The notes under the pieces: model-generated
The model's database searches: none
The model's input: only the letters and a program-made list of their open reading frames with translations
What the model was told of the DNA's origin: nothing
Origin: Phorcus lineatus
Taxonomy: Eukaryota > Mollusca > Gastropoda > Trochida > Trochidae
Length of the DNA: 64,000 nt
Assembly: GCA_921293015.1 (NCBI GenBank)
Contig: OV121096.1
Span: 23,137,729-23,201,728, forward strand
Direction: 5' to 3'
Translations under genes and position numbers: made by a program
Shown: piece after piece, positions 60,641 through 64,000 of the stretch
Layout of the letters: each line of letters opens with the position of its first letter
Numbering within the stretch: the stretch's first letter is position 1

Positions 60641-63600
60641 GTTATTAATGCTTTACATATGTTCCACCATGGTTTATTGTCATAAGTCATTAAAATTACA
60701 TTTAGTGAAAATTATACATTTATATGTATATTTGGAATATTTACTATTGGTCCGCTCTAAAGACTATAGATAAGTCGGATACCGAGCCATGTCAATCGCC
60801 CCTTTGAAGAGACACTCCGTGGTTTTAACAACTTTTGATTTACTTTTGATGCGTACGAAAATATTATAAATTATGAAAAATAGCACATCCCATTTCATCT
60901 TTGAACTCAATTCAATTTACATTTCTTGGTTTTGAAGGTAAATATTCAACCGCCATGTACAAGTACAAAAGTCGAAATCCCAAGAGTATAACATATCAAA
61001 CATCATCAATTACAATTACTCTGTTTCGGACAAGTTTAAACGTCTGTGAGGGAGCAGCATTTTGCCCCACGACTTAACATACTCAAATTCACCCTTATTT
61101 GTGTCTGCATACAGCGTCAATCAGACTTAAATGTTATTTTTCAGCACCAGTAATTTTTTCGATAAAATGGCAACGATGATAACATTTCGCATATGTGACT
61201 AAAGACCTCATTGAGTTTATCTCTCATAACAACTATCACCTCTAAGAAATATAAAGATATTGTCTTTTGTACAACGATTCTTATTGTGAAGATACACATG
61301 AATATTCTTTCCCCATTATCCTGAAATCTTAATAATTCAACATGTCCCTCATGCGAGCATTGAACCAACAGGTTTCTCAAGGTTTTACTCTGTCTTTAGT
61401 CATAAGTTCTTGAGAAGAAGTCGAAAATGCGAAAGATGTACCGACAAATGAACGTCGAAAGGACTGGTGTCCTTTTTTGGTACCCTTTGAGGAGGGAGAA
61501 TCCTGATGATCCGAAATTTCCTGATGATCCGAAACGTCTGTTTCGACTCTCTGTTCACAGTCTGTGATAAACCAGAGATGGGGTGGTTCCTCTCATTTAT
61601 AAACCGATAAAGCTTATCTATTCTTTAAACAATATAATATTATGAAGACGATGCAAACATACGATGGTTCCTTTCAAAGATTGCAATTGGGAGTTGAGGG
61701 AAAACTTGTGCATTCCACGGATTACTGTGTTTAAAAGAATATGATTCCCTCGCTTTGACCATATTGAGGTACAAGAAATTGGACTATTTAGGAGATCTTC
61801 TTCTAAATACATATGAAACAGAACGGTATTAGCTATAGAGTTATGACAGAGGTTGTCACTAGAACTGATTGAAATATCTGGGCTTCCTTGCACAAGGTCG
61901 TAAGTCAGTAAGATTACCTAAGTGCAATAGTAAAGAATGGGAGATAAGGTTAATCTTAGTAAAAGTTACATTGTGAAAGGGGCCTCTGAACATTATCATT
62001 GTATAAAGTATCAAACTGATAAAAAGTAAATTCTGATATGATGGACTTCACGGAGATTAAAAATGTATCCAGGTGATACTAACTTGAAAAGGCGAAATAA
62101 ATCATTAGACAATAGCTAACACCTCACCTCATCAATTTCTTGTCGGTCCTATCAGAATCTCATTAAAATTAGCACTACATACATCGAATTGGAACAATAT
62201 TGAGATCTCATTTTAATGAGATTTACGTCAACTTGCTCAAGCTGCTCAGGGAACCATTTGCTGTATAAACGGGGCAGTTGGACTTCGGTATTTTCTAAAG
62301 CGAATTCGCTGGAGTGCACTATATCAAAACAATACATTTGAGCAGCTCTAGGGGTGGTTGAAATTATAAAAAAGGAAGTATTCGTATTAAACGAAGAGTG
62401 TGAAAACCATGTCGAAATAAAAAAATTTGAGCTGTGTATTTTTGATATTTGTGTTTTAATATTTTCTTCTCGAAATGGCGAAAAAAATCAATTTCACATA
62501 GTGTAGCAGTTACCTTCATAACAAACTATATATTGTTTATACTTTCCTTTAAACTTAAAATCAATATCAAACACCGACATTTATTCTTCTTAAAAATTAC
62601 ATTAAGACACATGTGTTAGCGGAACGATACAGAGAATTGTACGGGCGCTTCAATGAAAGGTTGACCAAATAAGAGTTCTCAAAGCTAGCATGGAATTACC
62701 TACGACTTAAAACCCTGACAGTTCGAGTTTGAATTTTAAAATTAATTTTTTAAATATCATTAATTCTAATCAACATCAAGATTCCATGAAAAATTCTCAG
62801 GATGTTGTAAGAAATGAAATATGTTGACTGGAAACTGGATTAATTATTTTTATATGTCACCAGATACTAGAAACTATTAAACAAAAATAAATACGTTAAA
62901 TGAGCTATCATCTTAAACTATTACTAAACATAACTATGCCTATGTTCACCATACATTATTAAATATATTTTACACAGATTTTTTTATAAAATACTTTCTT
63001 TTTTTTTAAATATTGCGTGACTGACCACTTTTAGATCTCAAGAAAATATCTAATCCTACAGTTTAAATCCCTGGTTTTATTTTCATGTTTCTAGGAATAC
63101 TGACCAATGATACTTATTAATGATAAGTCAGTTTGCATTCTATATTAACATATATTTTAATGTTTCTTACTACAGTATGAAGCAAATAATTTCCTTAAGA
63201 TCCAATGAAGAGTTTTAAATTTGATGTCTGAGTTTACTAATATTTCACAATATAGAATGGCTAATTAACCTTGTGCCCATATTCTTATTTAAAATTAAAA
63301 TAATATTTTATTCCATCAATGATAAAATCCCTTTCTATTGTTTTATCATATAATGGCAAATTCTGTACTATTTAAAAAACCCAGATTGTTGGTTGAACTG
63401 TCATATTGATCAAATTTATTTCTTATTAAAAAACTTCAAAAACTTTTTAAAAAATAGATAATTATTTTAATTAGCCCAAGGTATGTATGTTTTCCTCTCA
63501 ATTCAAATAATTATAAAAAAATACTTTTGAAATAAAGGATATCTATAACTGTCGACAGCAACTTATAATGGTATTACATTTGACAGAATTTCAAAAAATG

Positions 63601-64000
63601 TTTAATGTGCATTTTGTTGCATGGCCGTGAATTGATTTAGCTGTCAGATCCAGCTGTAAGATCCAGCATTGAATATTGTCAAATAAATGACAAAGGTTAT
63701 CAAGACTTTCTTTGAAATTCTATTATTTAACACATAATAATAATAATATATTTCAAAGAATATGAAAATGTTTTCTTCTTCAGGACATTATGTTGATAAT
63801 TCAGTTTTGAAATGAAAAAAAAAACAAAGTCCTTTCCCTCAATTGAAAACCATTAAACAATAAATGTTATTGAGTTATTTAATTCATAATATGCATAATA
63901 ATCCGACTACAAAAGGAAAGTCTTGAAATTTGTAATGCTCATATTTTTTTTTTTTAGGTTTTTAATTTTTTATAAGATTTCATTCATCTCCCTTTTTTAT
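60641..64000. other. AT-rich DNA downstream of the ESE gene
   Basis: A short inverted repeat (aatctcattaaaat at 62158 with attttaatgagatt near 62210) and the MITE-like fragment at 61915. From 62700 to the end it is extremely AT-rich with many A and T runs. No gene recognised. Confidence 0.5.
61915..61995 (-). mobile_element. MITE-like dispersed repeat fragment
   Basis: On the minus strand it reads gaggcccctttcacaatgtaa then cttttactaagattaacctt, matching the family seen at 48070 and 55500. Confidence 0.35.

Noticed and set aside
61502-61546. Two tandem ctgatgatccgaaa motifs resembling hammerhead core blocks
   Set aside because: Only two bases separate CTGATGA from CGAAA, so there is no stem II. 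It is a short 19-bp duplication and not a ribozyme.

Overview
The window is eukaryotic nuclear DNA: AT-rich, intron-bearing and repeat-dense, with no operon-like packing. The one gene I can support is an animal ETS transcription factor of the ESE class (ELF3/EHF/ELF5 type). A LINE tail, tRNA-headed SINE-like pieces, foldback elements, hammerhead-ribozyme remnants and many minisatellites point to a marine invertebrate. A lophotrochozoan, probably a mollusc such as a bivalve, fits best, but this is inference from style and not from a diagnostic marker.

Layout. 1-15 kb is intergenic or deep intronic. It carries a foldback element family: a 209-bp triplicate with a hairpin end at 4.85-5.71 kb, a second copy at 10.5-10.9 kb, and decayed copies at 11.2 and 13.8-14.2 kb. 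CRE-type palindromes TGACGTCA are unusually dense here. 15.8-16.4 kb is the 3' end of a non-LTR retrotransposon. 18.27 kb holds a 74-bp inverted-repeat element with a clean 10-bp target duplication. 24.5-26.1 kb is a 30/35-bp minisatellite organised as a 65-bp higher-order repeat. 28.3 and 46.4 kb are two copies of one dispersed repeat, each folding as a type I hammerhead ribozyme and each departing from the core at one position. 30.5-30.7 kb looks like a CCAAT/TATA promoter followed by a short exon with a strong splice donor. 34.3-35.0, 38.4-40.0, 40.7-40.9 and 43.2-43.9 kb are further tandem arrays.

50.4-60.6 kb is the ESE-class gene on the + strand. A GC-rich, E-box-containing promoter-like block (50.4-50.9 kb) lies upstream. 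Eight coding exons between 52334 and 57462 join in frame into a 463-residue protein: a Q/S/N-rich N-terminus, a Pointed (PNT) domain, an acidic linker, an AT-hook and a C-terminal ETS domain. A probable 3' UTR of about 3.1 kb ends near an AATAAA at 60614. Four internal exons, carrying the PNT domain, the linker and the AT-hook, are multiples of three with phase-1 borders, so any of them can be skipped without losing frame. The last 3 kb is very AT-rich and featureless.

The longest uninterrupted frames outside the gene (up to 461 codons, minus strand, 38.7-40.1 kb) are translations of an 18-bp repeat and not genes.
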